Shown one piece after another: positions 13,101 through 21,925 of a stretch of DNA of 64,000 nt. Made by a program: the position numbers and the translations under genes. The DNA is from Schistosoma haematobium (Eukaryota > Platyhelminthes > Trematoda > Strigeidida > Schistosomatidae), in assembly GCF_000699445.3 (NCBI RefSeq), contig NC_067201.1:24133033-24197032 (forward strand). The letters run 5' to 3'. Within the stretch, counting starts at the first letter, position 1, and each line of letters begins with the position of its first letter. Below the pieces are notes generated by a model. That model was not told the DNA's origin. It worked only from the letters and a program-made list of their open reading frames with translations, and ran no database searches.

Positions 13101-13919
13101 TTCGTGTGATAACCACGATCAGTGTTTGATAACTTTATGTGACAAGGCTCAGAATCATTTCCAGTGACGCAGATGCATTCACTTTTTAACATCCTCTCGA
13201 TCTTGAATTTCAATATTTTTTCATACATACCTTTCTACTCTATCCTTTTAAACCAGATTCCCAAATTTTAGTCTTTCTTTTATTACCACATTATTTCGAT
13301 CTCTCTTGTCATTTCCACCTCGTCGTGCTAATCAGTTACGACAACTTAAAACAACACACATCCGTACCAGACTTTATGTTGATGATATGTGTGTGTCTTT
13401 GTCAGAAATTGATAGGTGTAGACTACCTGGTTGGGATCCGCGAGACGATAGCAACCGATGGTTAGAGACCTTGAATGTGACATGACTCAAAATCGTTTGC
13501 AATGGCGTAGGTGCATCCAATCTTTGTGTTCTCCCAAATTCCAATCTTCTTCCAATCTTACTCTTACTACCTCTACCACTACGGAATTTTAGTCGACAAC
13601 TGCATCTCTGTACTAATGTGGTATGGCAACTCGAACTGTTGTACGTACGTACGTACGAATTTCTATGTTGTTGCTAACTGACTGAATAAATGAAATTTTT
13701 GAACGTATATTGCCTTTTAGTTAAAATTCAAATTAATCAACATAAAGTAGGAAAACGTCATTAAAACTAGAGAAAATTATTGAATATTTTATAATTTTCT
13801 CTTTTTTTCTTTCTATTGACTGTTTACTATGTAGATGTTAAGTTTATTTTTCCGTTTTTGTTTTTACCTTCTTTTTTTTAATTTTTCAGTCTCATCAATC
13901 TTTTCATGAATTGTTATAG
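202..13919 (+). CDS. TOM1: TOM1/TOM1L-like endosomal adaptor, 3' part (4 exons: 202-326, 10191-10632, 11847-12116, 13890-13919)
   Basis: TOM1-family proteins are VHS-GAT adaptors that bind ubiquitinated cargo, Tollip and clathrin on endosomes. The first exon encodes ELNCTCRIMHQRVMEF and DEEVINNLIQVNDHL, a clear match to the GAT three-helix bundle. The next exon continues with RYDRFERYYQ, corresponding to the family's RYERFERYR. All borders are GT-AG and the phases agree: exon 1 ends after two bases of a codon (CG) and exon 2 supplies T; the later junctions are phase 0. The C-terminal region is long, His/Asn/Gln/Ser-rich and acidic (DEDDDESLLDISEG), with a DEIAKWLSSRQL segment resembling the IEVWLRTDL region of vertebrate TOM1L2. 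The VHS domain and start codon lie upstream of the window. Intron 1 is about 9.9 kb and full of repeats. Family assignment is confident; which TOM1 paralogue is not. Confidence 0.85.
391..510 (-). repeat. family E dispersed repeat
   Basis: On the - strand it reads as the GGAGGAGGGTTGGGCATGG repeat, ending in gctaaccagaaaaa-like sequence. Other copies are near 18890-19010, 41465-41600 and 42480-42620 on the + strand. It is immediately followed by a CR1-like 3' end in the first intron shown of the TOM1-like gene. Confidence 0.6.
540..1110 (+). mobile_element. CR1-like non-LTR retrotransposon 3' end
   Basis: Translates as [20 protein letters not shown] followed by GGQTKTWHQCFKSL and GRCRLIGWCPRDYRNQ, the C-terminal part of the reverse-transcriptase ORF seen in several other copies here (14500-15310, 45150-45950, 55395-56130). 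It ends in a TGAC-repeat tail near 1080-1100. 5'-truncated and inactive. Confidence 0.75.
1141..1178. repeat. (TA)n microsatellite
   Basis: An uninterrupted TA dinucleotide run of about 19 units directly after a CR1-like tail. A similar (AT)n run lies at about 17464-17513. Confidence 0.9.
1410..1935 (+). mobile_element. family C retroposon copy
   Basis: Dispersed repeat beginning near a CCCCAAATG...CTGGTACGGC-like start, containing CCATGGGACTGCATCTCCT and ending in GTGTTCAAATAAATAAAAT. Nine or so copies occur in the window on both strands and all end with AAAT-type repeats, the mark of a LINE-mobilised retroposon. Short ORFs across it are not conserved in frame and are not genes. Confidence 0.7.
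2220..2345 (-). repeat. family B fragment
   Basis: A - strand fragment of the tRNA-like hammerhead family B: tail plus degenerate ribozyme (AACCTGGAAGCACTGGA, then ...AGACTCTTCAACAGTGCGCA). Confidence 0.55.
2346..3280. other. unassigned intronic sequence
   Basis: Intron of the TOM1-like gene; AT-rich, with no exon, RNA gene or repeat family that I can name. A degenerate family B copy begins at about 3280. Confidence 0.5.
3395..3775. repeat. family A (Smα-like) head-to-head inverted pair
   Basis: 3395-3645 is a - strand Smα-like unit with its degenerate hammerhead; 3645-3775 is a + strand partial unit (B-box-like GTGTTCGAATTCC, then CATCCAACTGACGA joined directly to AACACACATTC, so stem II is lost). 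The two halves meet just inside the tRNA-like segment. Confidence 0.65.
4110..4275 (+). repeat. family F dispersed repeat
   Basis: Contains TTATATACTACTTGTATCTG and TACATCACAGG; related copies at 30090-30185, 39310-39485 and 57795-57965 (+) and 31985-32120 and 55280-55395 (-). Function unknown; no coding capacity. Confidence 0.6.
4333..5570 (+). repeat. left arm of a 1.24 kb inverted duplication (family C + family A composite)
   Basis: Family C copy (4333-4815) joined to tandem Smα-like units (4845-5465 on -, 5466-5570 on +). The reverse complement of the whole composite, including the private C/A junction (AAATAGATAAATAATTTAT), is present at about 15640-16878. Because the junction is shared, this is a duplication of a pre-formed composite, not two independent sets of insertions. 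Confidence 0.85.
5580..6030 (+). mobile_element. family C retroposon copy
   Basis: 5'-truncated + copy running from CTGACATGGGCACGTGTAT to GTGTTCAAATAAATAATTA. It abuts the family A fragment at the end of the inverted-duplication arm. Confidence 0.65.
6031..6780. other. unassigned intronic sequence
   Basis: AT-rich intron sequence of the TOM1-like gene; no exon or repeat family recognised. Confidence 0.5.
6785..7160 (+). mobile_element. family C retroposon copy with internal deletion
   Basis: Starts GCCCCCAAATGCCCTGGTAC and ends in AAATAAATAAATAATAAATA; lacks about 150 bp present in other copies between the CCATGGGACCGCATCTCC and CACACAAATCAAATGAG segments. Confidence 0.7.
7340..8150. other. 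pyrimidine-rich, unrepetitive intron block
   Basis: Long T/C-rich stretch with CT-rich runs (7975-8025) and (AC)n near 7770-7790, within the 9.9 kb intron of the TOM1-like gene. The ORF 7874-8113 is a by-product of the base composition (Leu/Ser/Phe) and is not supported as a gene. Confidence 0.5.
8262..8735 (-). mobile_element. family B, more than one unit with terminal direct repeats
   Basis: Minus-strand copy: tail, hammerhead (about 8370-8415), tRNA-like A and B boxes, body, then the tail sequence again. The segment ATTAGTATTAGAA occurs at 8262 and again at 8673, a spacing of 411 bp, so the insertion holds one unit plus part of the next. The ribozyme core on - reads CTGAGGA...GAAA...GTC. 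Confidence 0.75.
9060..9260 (+). repeat. family B fragment with tRNA-like B box
   Basis: Contains GGTCCTGGGTTCGAGTCTCG (B-box type), a degenerate hammerhead (GACGAAATAACCGTCGTG) and the family tail. Confidence 0.6.
9646..10073. mobile_element. foldback MITE, 408 bp, with 10 bp target duplication
   Basis: Element 9656-10063 flanked by ACACTCATCG at 9646-9655 and 10064-10073. Terminal regions are inverted repeats (GATTTTGATAGAGTTTTGTTC versus its complement at the right end, and GTTCTTCTGAACGACATCA inside). The internal segment is the inverse of that in the 31312-31757 copy. No transposase. The long TIRs and 10-12 bp duplications suggest a Mutator-like origin. Confidence 0.8.
10191..10632 (+). 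CDS. TOM1: TOM1-like exon: end of GAT domain and His/Asn-rich linker
   Basis: The acceptor is ccatttacag at 10181-10190. The first base completes CGT (Arg) from the previous exon, then RYDRFERYYQRAIQ closes the GAT domain. The rest is low complexity: His runs (HHHH, HHHHH), Asn-rich stretches and an acidic DEDDDESLLDISEG segment. The exon ends with Gly codon GGT at 10630-10632 before donor gtaagt (10633). Reading through the donor would give a spurious extension to 10677. In vertebrates the matching acidic Leu-rich segments after GAT bind clathrin; that role here is inferred. Confidence 0.85.
10785..10920 (-). repeat. degenerate family B fragment
   Basis: Recognisable ...GAAGCATTGAACAGG, TTTCGTCATATT and CTCTTCAGTGCACATCCA order of the - strand hammerhead and adjoining tRNA-like segment. 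Confidence 0.45.
10935..11110 (+). repeat. family H dispersed repeat
   Basis: Shares CCTAAG(T/C)TATTCTATAACCC and TTTA(T/C)TCCAAGGTT with 27535-27690. Short ORFs here are not conserved in the second copy. Confidence 0.5.
11260..11735. repeat. family A (Smα-like) head-to-head inverted pair
   Basis: 11260-11440 is - strand (hammerhead then tRNA-like boxes); 11440-11735 is + strand, resuming within the ribozyme (CTCAAATAGGACGAAATGCG) and continuing into the Smα body and the tRNA-like A box (AGTAGGTAAGTGAATAACGC). Lies in the intron between TOM1-like exons 2 and 3. Confidence 0.65.
11847..12116 (+). CDS. TOM1: TOM1-like exon: C-terminal tail
   Basis: The acceptor is ttttctctag, ending at 11846. 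The phase-0 reading STTRSHDSDETDEIAKWLSS is followed by a Gln/His/Ser/Thr-rich tail. DEIAKWLSSRQL resembles the short conserved acidic-aromatic segment (IEVWLRTDL) in the vertebrate TOM1L2 tail. A perfect gtaagt donor begins at 12117 after CAT. If unspliced, the frame would run on to a stop at 12186-12188, a possible alternative C-terminus. Confidence 0.78.
12615..12985 (-). mobile_element. family C retroposon, truncated
   Basis: Minus-strand copy without its AAAT tail, in the intron between TOM1-like exons 3 and 4. Confidence 0.6.
13130..13690 (+). mobile_element. two CR1-like 3' ends in tandem
   Basis: GACAAGGCTCAGAATCATTT near 13140 and TAGGTGTAGACTACCTGGTT near 13410 each begin a copy of the same 3' end. 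The second runs to the GTACGTACGTACG and CTAACTGACTGA tail at about 13640-13690. Confidence 0.6.
13890..13919 (+). CDS. TOM1: TOM1-like terminal mini-exon (SHQSFHELL-stop)
   Basis: After a strong polypyrimidine tract and cag acceptor (13887-13889), a phase-0 reading of nine codons, SHQSFHELL, ends in TAG at 13917-13919. The phase fits the gtaagt donor at 12117 exactly, and this is the first good acceptor downstream of it. The intervening intron (12117-13889) is largely repeat-derived. The short hydrophobic-acidic ending is in keeping with the DALFAL/DMLFAL-like termini of vertebrate homologues but not identical. Support is positional and phase-based only, without transcript data. Confidence 0.55.
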   Translation, partial: SHQSFHELL

Positions 13920-14029
13920 TCACAGGTAAGAAAAAGCATCAACATTATCGTGGTTTATTTATTTATTTAAACACATAAACATTGGTATTTAATTGTGTCA
14001 TAGACATGACTTTGGAGATAACATTTTTC

Positions 14030-14500
14030 GGTTCGTTGTTGTTAGCTTGACGTGGTGGTTGGACTTGCCTATTGTGATGAACCAGTCGAACTCTACTGGC
14101 TGCAACAATCGTTCCTCAAGGTTCTATCATACCAGACAGGTCGGTTGAAAAGCGGTAAGACTAAAAGCAACAAACCTAAGGTCCGAAGACGAAGTTGTAC
14201 TGCTTACTGTACGGAGTTATGATGGCAGTAAGGTGTTTCCTTCAGACAATCAACATAACAACGATGTTTCCTTCCCACAAGAAGGGGTTGGGTTAGAAAA
14301 GGTAGATCCTAAAACCGAACACCTCCCCTTATCCCACGGATATCCGTCTCGGGCGGTGAGGTTTCAACATGTAGGGAGCTAACACGGAAATTAATCATAA
14401 AAAGGTCGTGTGTGACCGATCACAAGCAGTTGTCCCTTGAGCACTGCGGTCACGCTCTCAGGTCACTAAGACCATCTCTAATTCATTTTCGTTTTCAGGT
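14030..14500 (+). mobile_element. family D sequence
   Basis: About 85-90% similar by eye to 38063-38611 (blocks CTTATCCCACGGATATCCGT and TGTGACCGATCACA). It runs directly into CR1-like RT sequence at about 14510, so D may be the 5' region of such an element or may have been joined by template switching. Confidence 0.6.
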
Positions 14501-14509
14501 ACCTGGAGA

Positions 14510-15540
14510 AGTAGATAACATTTTGATCGTCAAACACTTCAGAGATTGATTCTCTACCAGGAGATTTACTTGTTGATCTAGAATAGTCAGATGATATAGT
14601 TCTGTTTAGTGAAAACTTTGACAAAATACAGAGTCTTATGATGACATTTAACAACTATGCAAGGATATTTAGGATGCTGTTCTCTCCCTCCAAATGTAAA
14701 ATGTTACTTCACAATTGTTTTGCGTCATTGCCTGAAATAATGATACGAAACTAAGTAGTTGAACGCACCGCCTTCTTCACGTACCTTGGTAATCCTGATG
14801 GCCTGGTATCTGATGAAATCTCAGCATGGATTCCGAAGGCTCGATTGGCTTTTGCTGACTTGCGTCAATTCTAGCGTAGGAGAGATATTCGTCTTCTAAC
14901 CAAAAGGGCGAGTCTACTGCACAGCAGTTCGCTCCATCCTACTTTACGGATATTAAAAATGGCCATCAAGAATAGAGGATATTCGTAGGCTACTTTTATT
15001 CGATCATAGGTGTCTTCAAAGAACTGCCGGTATATTTTGGCACTATGGATTAATCAGAGCTTGGGTTAGGAATGAAGTACTGAGCAAGGATGTGAAATCG
15101 AATGATGATGTAGTAAATCTTCAACTGAGTTGGCTAAGATATGTGCTACGTATGTCCACTCAACGCCTACCTCGTTGGGCGATGTTTCCTGGTGTAGGAG
15201 TAAGCTGAAAGAAATCTAGGGGCTGCTTAACCAAAACATGGCATCAGTCCATGAAGTCACTACCTGGTTGGGGTTCGCGTGCTTATCGTAACCAATAGTT
15301 CAAGTTTTTCAATGGTGTTTCTAAACTCCTCATCACTTTTTTGTTTTTATTTACTAAATTATATTTTCTTTTCCAGTCGTATCTTCGATGTCTAATCCTT
15401 ACTGTTATCACTGATATTGTTAATACCTCTACTATACTGGGATTTAGTGTGACAACTTCATCGCTCTGTATTTATAATTGGGTATGGCAACCTGAATCGA
15501 TTTCCATACCTAACAGATTCTAAGTTATGACTGACTGAGT
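14510..15540 (+). pseudogene. CR1-like reverse transcriptase fragment with stops
   Basis: Conceptual reading shows SDDIVLFSENFDKIQ (the RT catalytic box, with Tyr/Phe-Ala replaced by Ser), FSPSKCKMLL, GLVSDEISAW, KARLAFADLRQF, VYCTAVRSILLYGY and LSWLRYVLRMSTQRLPRWAM, interrupted by several stops. The 3' tail follows to about 15540. Non-LTR RTs copy their RNA into DNA at the target; this copy is dead. It lies just downstream of the TOM1-like stop. Confidence 0.8.
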
Positions 15541-15639
15541 ATACTATGTCTTCAACTATTCACCACAATAATCATGTGTACTTTAATTAAACAATCTCAA
15601 CTGTATTATAAGCAAAGTTGGATAGTGGTTAGTAGTGGA

Positions 15640-16878
15640 ATCAAGGACGCGTGTTTCGTCCTATTTGAGATTCGTCAGCTGGATGTACCTGCATCTCAGA
15701 GCTCATGTTCATTCTAGGACTCGAGCCCAGTTCCACTGCTAACCACTATCCATCTTTTGCTCATTATGTTTGTGAATTAAAGCAATATCGAGACAGTTCG
15801 CACAGGATGCACACATACCAACAAGAGACTGGTCAATTGTAGTCCTTAAACATCAATCGGATGATTTAAGTAAACAATATCAAGTGAATTTAAACTTCAC
15901 CACATTGCACAAGCAAGTGGCTATCAAGTCTCAGTAGATAAGTGGATAACGTAATGGCGTTTGAAGTGAACAGTACGTAGGTTCGAGTCGTAGTGTGAAC
16001 ATCAACTCTGAGATGCAAATACATACAACTGACGAGTCCCAAATGGGATGAAACGCATGTCCTGGATTCCACTGCTATCCACTATCCATCTTTGCTTATA
16101 ACACTTGTGAATTAAGGCAATGTCGAGGCATTCCGTACAGAATGCACATATGTCAATAGGAGACTGATCAGTTGAAGTCCTAAATAACATTGGGAAGATT
16201 CAAGTAAACAATATCATGTGAATTTAAACGTCACCCTATTGCAAAATCAGGGGGCTATCAGGACTCAGTAGCTAAGTAAATGACGCGATGGCATTTGTAA
16301 CGAACGGTACTGAGTTCGAGTTTCAGAATGAACATCAAGTCTAGAATGCGGGTGTATTCAGCTGGCGAGTCCCAAATTGGGACGATTGATTTATATAAAT
16401 TATTTATCTATTTATTTGAACACATGAATATTGGTACAAAGGGGCACCAAATACATATGCGCCACACAAATCTCATTTGATATGTGTGAAGGCTGTGATA
16501 CTGCTCGGGTGCCCAAACCGAAGCATGTGGTTTTCTTAGGGGGCCACACCCCGAGCCTTTGACCTGAAGATCTGATCCACAAGCCAGTGGAGCATCGTAA
16601 GGAGATGCAGTCACATGGTATCTGGTGACCAACAATTGGTTCATGCGCCATTTGTTCCCACAGGATACTGGAGCCCATGTACACCATTGGTTTGGAATCT
16701 GGTTAAAGCACCGGACATTCTCTTTTCGTCCTCTCATTTTCGTAAACAACACCCTTGATGCGAGAAGGCAGTGAGTAGGACTTCCCTGGTAGAGATTACA
16801 TACGTGTGGCCATGTGAGAGCATTTGGAGAGGTAGAGCGGACTCTCCCCACTCTCAGCCGTACCAGGGCATTTGGGGG
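15640..16878 (-). repeat. right arm of the 1.24 kb inverted duplication
   Basis: Reverse complement of 4333-5570. In + orientation it shows a short - strand hammerhead fragment (15640-15730), then two tandem Smα-like units on + (ribozyme cores CTGACGA near 16029 and CTGGCGA near 16362, 333 nt apart) and a family C copy on - (16390-16878). Confidence 0.85.
16023..16068 (+). ncRNA. hammerhead ribozyme motif, family A
   Basis: CTGACGA, stem II (GTCCC AAA TGGGAT), GAAA, then GCATGTC before CTGGATT, in the order of the Smα hammerhead. Core residues are intact, but stem I is weakened because the 5' strand reads ATACAA instead of ATCCAG. The counterpart lies on - in the left arm (about 5142-5187). 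Confidence 0.6.
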
Positions 16879-16899
16879 CGATTTATATAAATAATCATT

Positions 16900-17461
16900 T
16901 GACATTATTTTTTGATTACTTTGTTTAAATGAAATAATTCTATACAGAATTATAATTCAATTTCAATATTCAATGAAGTCTTATTATGTCAATGAACACT
17001 TACAGTTTTGCTATGTTCATTGAAATTACGTAATCATTTACAATATTATAGATTGTTGAAAGCATGTAACCCAATAGAGTAAAGAAGAAGAAGAAGAAGC
17101 AGAAAAAGAAGAAAATAAAAGTAATATATTTCATAGAGAATAATTCATTGAATAAATCTCCTGTTTCATATATATACACGTTCACTATTCTATTATTTCC
17201 TACTTTACATTAGAACTGATGAATACTGATTATTATGATTATTATTATTACCATTATTATTATTATTATTGCGTAATATACATATATGTATATCTTAATG
17301 TTTTTCAATAATAATCTATTTTGTTTTTCTAAAAGAGAAAACAATGAAATCACATTGTTTACTTCCTTTTGATGTATTTCATCATTCATGACTTCATTTT
17401 TGTTGCATTTTTACAAGACTATTTCTTCTCTTTTTTAATTTTTATTTCATAGATTAAAATG

Positions 17462-17518
<57 letters not shown>

Positions 17519-18185
17519 GAGTTTTGAGCTACATTTTCCCCTTTTCTATGTCTCTAAGTGTGTATGTTTCTTCTGTGTATGAGTGCGTATGTTTGTGTTT
17601 GCATGTGCGTGTGTGAGTGAGTAAGTGTTTATCGTTGGGCAGTTCTTTTTTCTTTCTCTTTTTCCTTTTTTTCCGTTTATCAAATTGTAATTTATTAAGT
17701 GAGTAAATTATTGTCAAGGTGATTCCATTAAACTAAATTGTCTCTGTATATTATTAATTATCATATATAAATATATATATTTATTCTTCATTTTAGTGAA
17801 TAAAAGAAATCTGGTAAATCACTCATTAGTTATATGGTTTTCTGTGTTTGTTTGTTTGTTTGTTTGTTTCTCTTCCTTTTTTCTTCTTCATTGTATGTGT
17901 TTTCAGTTTCATTCGTTTATTAATGTGTATAAATGAATGATCGGTTCATACTTTGTTCTTGATCTCGATCTCATATTATTCAAATTGACCATTGAATATG
18001 TTATTTTTTATGATCTTGTTTTGATTTTATCGACATGAATCTAATCTATCTATATATATAATAACTATATATATATATATCTTTATGTAACATGAATGAT
18101 CTGTTATCAAGTTATTTAATATTACCTTTTGAATTGATTGAGGTTTAACATAGATAGACAGATGGGATAGATAAAGAGATGAATA
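16900..18185. other. AT-rich, mostly unrepetitive intergenic stretch
   Basis: Contains a GAAGAAGAAGAAG run near 17082, an (AT)n run at 17464-17513, (TTTG)n near 17843 and T-rich segments. No gene supported. May include distal 3' flanking sequence of the TOM1-like gene. Confidence 0.5.
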
Positions 18186-18189
18186 AATA

Positions 18190-18890
18190 TATTTACTTAC
18201 TTACTCACTTACTTACGCCTGTTACTCCTCGTGGAAGAGCATGAGCCGCCCACTGGCACTCGACAACCAAATCTGTCCTGGGCAATCCTTTCTAGTTCTT
18301 TCCAGATGTTATTCATCCTTTTCATATCTGCTTCCATTTCTCGACTTGGTGTGTTTTTCGGTCTTCCTCTTTTCCATTTCCTTTCAGGATTCCAAGTTAA
18401 GGCTTGCCTCGTGATGCAGTAATGTATGTCCTATCCACTTTTAACGTCTTTTCCTAATTTCCTCTTCAGCTGGAATCTGGTTTGTTGTGTCCCACAGAAT
18501 GGTATTGTTGATGGTATCCAGCCAATCGATGTTGAGTATCTTGCGTAGACAACTATTTATAAATAGTTGTACCTTTTTGATGATGATTTTAGTCGTTCTC
18601 CAAGTTTCAGCCCCGTTCAGTGGAACTGACTTGACGTTCGTATTGACAATTCTTACTTTGATGTTGGTTGACAGTTGTTTTGAGTCCCATATGTTCTTCA
18701 ATTGTAGGAATGCGGCTCTTTATTTGTCAATCCTCGCCTTTATTTCTGCATCTGATCCTACTTTTTCATCAATGATGATTTCCAAGTACGTGGATGATTT
18801 GAAATCTTCCAGAGTTTCGCCATCAAGTGTTAATGGGTTGATATTCTCTGTATTGCATTTAAAGATCTTGCTCCGCCTGTAGGTCTTCTA
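18190..18890 (-). pseudogene. RTE/SR2-like retrotransposon 3' part
   Basis: Minus strand: LKNI-type block MKNIWDSKQLSTNIKVRIVN, then LNGAETWRTTKIIIKK and FINSCLRKILNIDWLDTI, ending in the GGAGTAACAGGCGTAAGTAAG tail on - at 18190-18220. This is the C-terminal region of an RTE-clade reverse transcriptase such as schistosome SR2. Stops and frameshifts separate the pieces. Confidence 0.8.
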
Positions 18891-19010
18891 GATTTATTAC
18901 CGGTTCCAAGCCCGAGTAAAGGAGGAGGGTTGGTCATGGGGTTAACAATCCCAACCCGTAGAAAACTAACTCGCTAAAAAACACTAACCAGAAAAAATAA
19001 TTCGAACCAC
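18890..19010 (+). repeat. family E dispersed repeat
   Basis: GTTCCAAGCCCGAGTAAAGG, GGAGGAGGGTTGGTCATGG and CGTAGAAAACTAACTCGCTA, shared with 41465-41600 and 42480-42620 (+) and with 391-510 (-). Confidence 0.6.
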
Positions 19011-19339
19011 TAAATATACTACTTAATTAAATTATTTTCCGAATATATTTTTTTCTTAAAAAAACAAACAAGTATACAGATTGAATGTATATTGATTGGT
19101 CAATGTCATATTCGCTTCATATGTTAATAATGACCGAATATTAACAAACAAGTCGTAATGTTGTTACTAGTATTCGAACAATGAAAGTATACTATCTTGA
19201 CAACTTTAGAGAGGGGGCTGAGAAACGGAGGGGATTCATCAGCTAATCAAGAAACATTGTTTAATTATAAAAGAATGAAATGTATAAAGTAATAAAGTTA
19301 CAATGGACTAATGATTTTCATAATGATCAACTAACTATT

Positions 19340-19485
19340 ACATGTATAGGGGTTGTGGAGATTATTAAGTTTTTGATTGAGATCATGAACCGGTTGATGT
19401 TAGACCATCACAATTGAAAACTTGGAAGCACTGGACGGTCGTTTCTTCCTATTGTGGGACTCCTCAGCAGTGCGCATCCAATAAG
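19340..19485 (-). repeat. family B fragment, subtype with TATAGGGGTTGTGGAG start
   Basis: Minus-strand tail plus complete hammerhead. The B2-type tail (GTATAGGGGTTGTGGAGATT) is shared with 23907 and 24302. Confidence 0.65.
19428..19473 (-). ncRNA. hammerhead ribozyme motif, family B, well preserved
   Basis: On - it reads GCACTG (stem I), CTGAGGA, stem II around TCC-CACAATA-GGA, GAAA, CGACC, GTC, CAGTGC. The stem I strands pair perfectly (6 bp) and all core residues CUGANGA, GAAA and GUC are present. Stem II has three Watson-Crick pairs and a G-A at its base. Predicted self-cleavage falls after GUC. Confidence 0.7.
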
Positions 19486-20050
19486 TATTACATGTTAAAC
19501 TATTCATTTTAGTAAAGGAAAAAAGGTGTTTATGTATTATGAGTTGACATGGCTGACAAAGAAATGTTCCGGTTAGGTAATAAAAGTTAAGCTTCGAAGT
19601 TATGAGTTCGACCGACGAATTATGAACGAATATCTGTGATGATGCTTGTCATCCTTTTGTTTACAGAATTTACAAACTTAGGATTTAGATTCAGAGTCAG
19701 TAGTTAGAGTCATACAGTACTATCTGATTACATTAACACTCTTGACTATGCATTGGATCATATTAAGTGTGCTAATACATAACTTGCATTAGGAGTAGGT
19801 AATTTAGATTAACTGCTGTATTATATTCTCAGGTTGGTTGCATAGTAGACATCTTTCTCAGCTTTAATGATTTTAAAAACCAAATACTGACATTTTTATT
19901 TTGCTTCATGATAACGTACAGGCCAACTCATATTCCTCTATTAATTTTGTGCGAAACTCCATGAGACACTATCCTATTCCTGAAACACCTAGTCAAGGAC
20001 AACACCATAGTATACTGTTACTGTCCAATTAACTTTATCTCACATCCACT
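19486..20050. other. unassigned intergenic sequence
   Basis: AT-rich, with no supported gene or named repeat. Confidence 0.45.
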
Positions 20051-20059
20051 ATATTGAAA

Positions 20060-20460
20060 TGCTAGTTGTCTGGAAGTAGTTAACGGGAAATTCTGCTCAA
20101 CCTGAGTTTTGTGTTAATTGGCACTTGTCAGAAAGGTGTACCTGCAATTTGGAGTAGACTGATTTTTCTTACAATTTTAAGTGATTTAAATTAGTGTTTA
20201 CACTGCTACTTGTTCGGTAGAATTCAGTCCACACTAAAAATGACTTTGGTCACTTATCAATGATCAGTCATCTGCAAATATCGTAATCCTCTAGGAACAC
20301 AATTCCATGGACGAATTAATTGTATAGCTAGATCTATTGAAGTTCAATTTTTATGAGGTCCGTCATTTTCACCAAAATTCCTGGGATGCGTTGTTGACGA
20401 ATACCAACTAGCACGAAACTCAACTTGAGTAGAATTTGTTGCCAACTGCTTACTTCTAAC
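20060..20460. repeat. inverted pair with third-type hammerhead-like halves
   Basis: Left half on - (reverse of GAAATTCTGCTCAACC...TTTTGTGTTAATTGG...CTTGTCAG) and right half on + (GTTGACGA, ATACCAACTAGCAC, GAAA, CTCAACTTGAG) mirror each other across about 230 bp. The order TGACGA, short hairpin, GAAA matches a hammerhead core, distinct in flanks from families A and B. A related copy is at 41270-41400. Confidence 0.45.
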
Positions 20461-20830
20461 TACTGAACGTATATAAAAAACCTTATTTCACAAATATTCA
20501 GTATATTTCGATTTGAATAGCTAAAAGGTTTTTGAAATAGTTTAATACATACAATTCGCACAACACGTACATATGCCAACAATACTGATCCAAATCCAGT
20601 CATTTTTATTAACGATTGGCTGATTTGAACGGTTGCTAATAATGATATGAATATCATAAAGCATGCTATGGCGTTTGAACCATAAGGTATTGGACTTGAA
20701 TTCCGAATTATGAACATCAACACTGGAATGTAATTACATCCAGGTGACAAGTCTCAAGTTGGACGAAAGTTGTTAGCTACAATCCATTTACATAAACGTT
20801 TGTTCATTAGTAAATGACTTCGAGTTTGGT
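20460..20830 (+). repeat. degenerate family A copy
   Basis: Body fragments, then ATGGCGTTTGAA, AACATCAACACTGGAATG and a degenerate ribozyme (GGTGACAAGTCTCAAGTTGG, ACGAAAG). Diverged. Confidence 0.45.
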
Positions 20831-21384
20831 TCTCTAGTTCTATTATAAGGTTGCCATTGGTGAAATTCAGTAATCCGGAGTGACACAATTACTAACAATA
20901 CCATTATTTGATCATTACTCTATATGTATAATTGATTGAAGTATAATGTCTGGATTTGTAATGATCAACTGGATAGTATTTTCATCATACCCTTAATCCT
21001 AGAACTATCTTTAGTTCCGTTTGATTGAAAGTACCATGCTTAGACGAAATAACTATCCAATGATCCTTGATTTTCAATAATATCACAACTAACATTAATT
21101 TATTATAGACAAGTGTCTTATGAAAACTATTCATCGGTTAATAAAAATGAGAGGAAAATCTGACAGATATCTCATAACCGTATCATTGATATGAATATGT
21201 TATTGTCACGAATAAGCCATTCGACCTACTGATTTTGCGTTTTTTCTGTTTGCTGATACTCTTCCTCTAATATTGTTATCGTCGTGGATGAATATTGGGA
21301 CCTTCGGAACTTTTATCCCAGATTGTTATTATTATCAATCACAAATTGGTCGTTGCTAGACTACCATTGTGAATCTGGATGCAT

Positions 21385-21575
21385 TGGAAAACTGTGTGAA
21401 GTTAGACTCCAGTGGTCTAGAAATTAAGCATTCGCGTGCCAGGCAGAAGGTTGCGGGTACGATTTCGACTTGCTAGGTTGTGTATGCTCACTTCTGTGGA
21501 GTCTCATATTAAGAGAGAACACCCATCCAGTGCTTCCGAGTTTTCACTGGTTGTCTAACTTTGGAATGTATTTAC
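21385..21575 (+). repeat. family B fragment
   Basis: A-box-like TGGTCTAGAAATTAAGCATT, a B-box-like segment, degenerate hammerhead and tail (CCAGTGCTTCCGAGTTTTC). Confidence 0.5.
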
Positions 21576-21789
21576 GATTCGACTTTTGGTGTATATTATT
21601 CCTTGTCTTTTCTTCTCACTTTTATTAAGTCTAGCATCGGAGCTGTTTGTTGTGATGACTGAAAAGAAACTCAATTGTCGGAATACTGTTTAATCCATTC
21701 ATGGAAGTATCTGTCTCCAAAATGCTGAATCTGTTATTTTATTGAACATTACACAATCACCTAAGTCTGAAATACCAACTATTTAGACA

Positions 21790-21925
21790 CATAAGCTGGA
21801 TGTGACTGTATCCCAAGGTGGATACTGACTCTGGGATGCAGATGCGACTATCTGACGAGTCCCAAATTGGGCGAGACTCGCGTCCTGGATTCCACTGCCA
21901 GCCGTCAACCATCTCTGTTGATAAT
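21790..21925 (+). repeat. family A fragment with hammerhead
   Basis: CTGACGA, GTCCCAAATTGGGC, then GAGA instead of GAAA, then GCGTC CTGGATTCC. The change in the catalytic GAAA would be expected to disable it. Confidence 0.6.

Noticed and set aside
16408..16905. 165-codon open frame on - (and 4285-4800 on +)
   Set aside because: Both lie in family C retroposon copies; the frame is not kept in other copies and no domain is visible.
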